Shown: positions 4,913 to 6,115 of the stretch, one piece after another | Numbering within the stretch: the stretch's first letter is position 1 | Layout: every line of letters starts with the position of its first letter | Source of the DNA: Gardnerella kenyensis | GTDB lineage: Bacteria > Actinomycetota > Actinomycetes > Actinomycetales > Bifidobacteriaceae | Assembly: GCA_003585735.1 (NCBI GenBank) | Contig: NQOH01000001.1 | Location: 510,977-517,091, forward strand | Length of the DNA: 6,115 nucleotides | Reading direction: 5' to 3' | The notes under the pieces: model-generated | What the model was told of the DNA's origin: nothing | The model's database searches: none | What the model saw: the letters and a program-made list of their open reading frames with translations, nothing else | Position numbers and translations under genes: made by a program

Positions 4913-5915
4913 CAAAATACGCGCGAATTTCGTCCGCACTTCCGTAAGAAGCTTGCGCACCGAAGCGAGTTGCAGCATACGCAGAAACGTAGGATGCTAA
5001 AGCTGCAGCGTCCGGCAACGACATTGAAGCAGCCAATCCAGCCAAAACCGTGCCCATAAAAGCGTCACCGCAGCCGGTTGTGTCCTGAGCTTTAACGCGC
5101 TGAGCAGAAATGCGGCATGCAGGATCTTCCTCAGCATACTCCAACACCACAGAGCCTTCGCCGCCCAAAGTCACAACAGCTTCGTCAAAACCAAAGTTGT
5201 GCATAACTTCAGCAGCATGATTCCAATCAAAAGCATCCCAATTGCCATCTTCTGGCTCATCAATATTAAGCAACTGAGCCATCTCATGCTCATTGACAAG
5301 CAAAATGTCAGCCGCATCAATAAGCTCCTTCGGCAAAGTAGGCACAAAAGGAGAATTGTTAAGCAAAACTTTTACGCCGGCAGCGTGAGCCATCTTCGCA
5401 GCAGCAGTAACAGTTTCCATCGGGCTTTCCAAGCAAAGCCCAAGCACGCGAGCGCTAGTCAAAGCGTCCTTAACGGACTCAACATACGAAACCGTAACGT
5501 GCGCGTTAGAACCAGGCGCGTAAACAATCGTATTTTCGCCGCCCTTAGCGTCAACCGTAATAACCGTAGCGCCGCTAGGAGTGTTGTCGACGTGCAAAAT
5601 ATTAGTGGTGTCAACGCCGGCATTGTTCAATGAATTAAGCAAAAAGTCGGCATTTTTATCGCTGCCAACTGCGCCAAACATGCGCACGTGCGCGCCAATT
5701 TTTGCGGCAGAAACAGCCTGATTTCCAGACTTTCCGCCAGGAAGAACCTTTAATTCGCCACCGTTTACTGTTTCGCCTGGCTTTGGAAGACGGTCGGCAA
5801 CAATCGTGTAGTCGGCGTTCATTGAGCCGACCACCGCAATCGCAGAATTTGCGCAGTCGGCGGCCTTCACTTTTTCTAATACATCCAGCGAGTCTAAAGT
5901 ATCGTGGTAGCGCAT
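4905..5915 (-). CDS. rbsK: Ribokinase (PfkB family)
   Basis: PfkB-family sugar kinase, most like ribokinase: ribose + ATP gives ribose 5-phosphate + ADP, in the cytoplasm. Evidence in order: VVGSMNADYTI (28-38), the sugar-binding strand with GSxNAD; PGETVNGGELKVLPGGKSGNQA (46-67), the PfkB signature 1 region, with GGKSGNQA in place of the usual GGKGANQA; NNSPFVPTLPKEL (186-198), in the position of the ribokinase NPAP stretch; LLVNEHEMAQL (205-215), the NExE block; VVTLGGEGS (247-255); DTTGCGDAFMG (278-288), signature 2 with catalytic Asp284; and AYAATRFGAQASYGS (312-326), matching the ribokinase C-terminal block. The 336 residues include about 19 extra at the N-terminus compared with E. coli RbsK. 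AAAGGAA (5921-5927) lies 5 bases before the ATG. Substitutions Ala to Cys in GAGD and in signature 1 leave the catalytic residues intact; another sugar or a nucleoside as substrate is possible but less likely. Confidence 0.9.
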   Translation of the reverse strand: MRYHDTLDSLDVLEKVKAADCANSAIAVVGSMNADYTIVADRLPKPGETVNGGELKVLPGGKSGNQAVSAAKIGAHVRMFGAVGSDKNADFLLNSLNNAGVDTTNILHVDNTPSGATVITVDAKGGENTIVYAPGSNAHVTVSYVESVKDALTSARVLGLCLESPMETVTAAAKMAHAAGVKVLLNNSPFVPTLPKELIDAADILLVNEHEMAQLLNIDEPEDGNWDAFDWNHAAEVMHNFGFDEAVVTLGGEGSVVLEYAEEDPACRISAQRVKAQDTTGCGDAFMGTVLAGLAASMSLPDAAALASYVSAYAATRFGAQASYGSADEIRAYFAK

Positions 5916-6115
5916 AAAAATTCCTTTCTTTATTTGATTCTTATTTTACAGTTTATGTTTGGCATTGCGCGCGTTTCCTCAATGTGGCGCGAGTTTTGGG
6001 GGATTTCTCTCCTCGCACGTCCCGTCCTTCGTGCGCTCTGGCTGTTAAAGGCGTTTAGTGTGTTCGCCTATCTTTAAAGAATGTAGCTTCTCAGTCCTCT
6101 TTTAGTGCTCGTAGA
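5916..6115. other. Ribokinase leader and unassigned right edge
   Basis: Next to rbsK (5916-5960) the DNA is T-rich on the + strand and contains a TAAAAT -10-like word on the - strand (5943-5948), without a fitting -35. From about 5961 to 6070 the DNA is GC-richer than other intergenic parts. It contains a possible 6-bp hairpin (CGCACG 6014-6019, CGTGCG 6030-6035). One short + frame runs from an ATG at 5982 to a TAA at 6075-6077 (31 codons, hydrophobic), but has no binding site. I see no tRNA. The operator of ribokinase may lie here; I cannot identify one. Confidence 0.4.

Noticed and set aside
5978..6115. tRNA gene or intrinsic terminator at the right edge
   Set aside because: No T-loop consensus or cloverleaf was found on either strand, and the 6-bp hairpin at 6014-6035 lacks a following U-run.

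Overview
The window reads as an ordinary chromosomal stretch from a low-GC member of the Bifidobacteriaceae, most likely Gardnerella or a close relative. This is inferred from the protein sequences: the UPF0210/DUF711 protein matches my memory of bifidobacterial homologues almost residue for residue in long blocks, and the TrmL and PRPP synthase look actinobacterial. The base composition is moderate, with very AT-rich intergenic DNA. No search was run, so genus is a judgement. I see no mobile element, CRISPR array, rRNA, tRNA or origin.

Layout. Bases 1-132 are a gene-free leader. Two genes lie on the + strand: a TrmL-type SPOUT tRNA 2'-O-methyltransferase with a 74-residue N-terminal extension (133-822), and an unrecognised single-pass membrane protein (854-1777) with a basic tail built from a 12-bp in-frame tandem repeat and a four-cysteine outer domain. 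They converge on four genes on the - strand, which read from right to left: ribokinase (5915-4905), ribose-phosphate pyrophosphokinase prs (4751-3738), a UPF0237 ACT-domain protein (3614-3288) and the UPF0210/DUF711 'PFL family' protein (3237-1873). The right-hand 200 bases hold the ribokinase leader and a GC-richer block that I cannot assign.

How the genes fit together. Ribokinase makes ribose 5-phosphate and Prs turns it into PRPP, so the neighbouring pair forms a route from free ribose to nucleotide precursors. The ACT and DUF711 genes form a conserved two-gene unit of unknown function, 50 bp apart, with the small ACT protein probably sensing a ligand for its partner. TrmL modifies the wobble base of certain tRNAs.

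The most unusual features are short tandem repeats. A 13-bp repeat of six copies fills the gap between prs and the ACT/DUF711 pair and runs into the prs stop codon, so it encodes the last residues of Prs. A strict 4-bp TTAN array does the same at the ribokinase stop codon. A 12-bp array lies inside the membrane-protein gene. All three could vary in copy number between strains. I found no convincing new multi-gene system; the repeats and the orphan membrane protein are the items most worth following.
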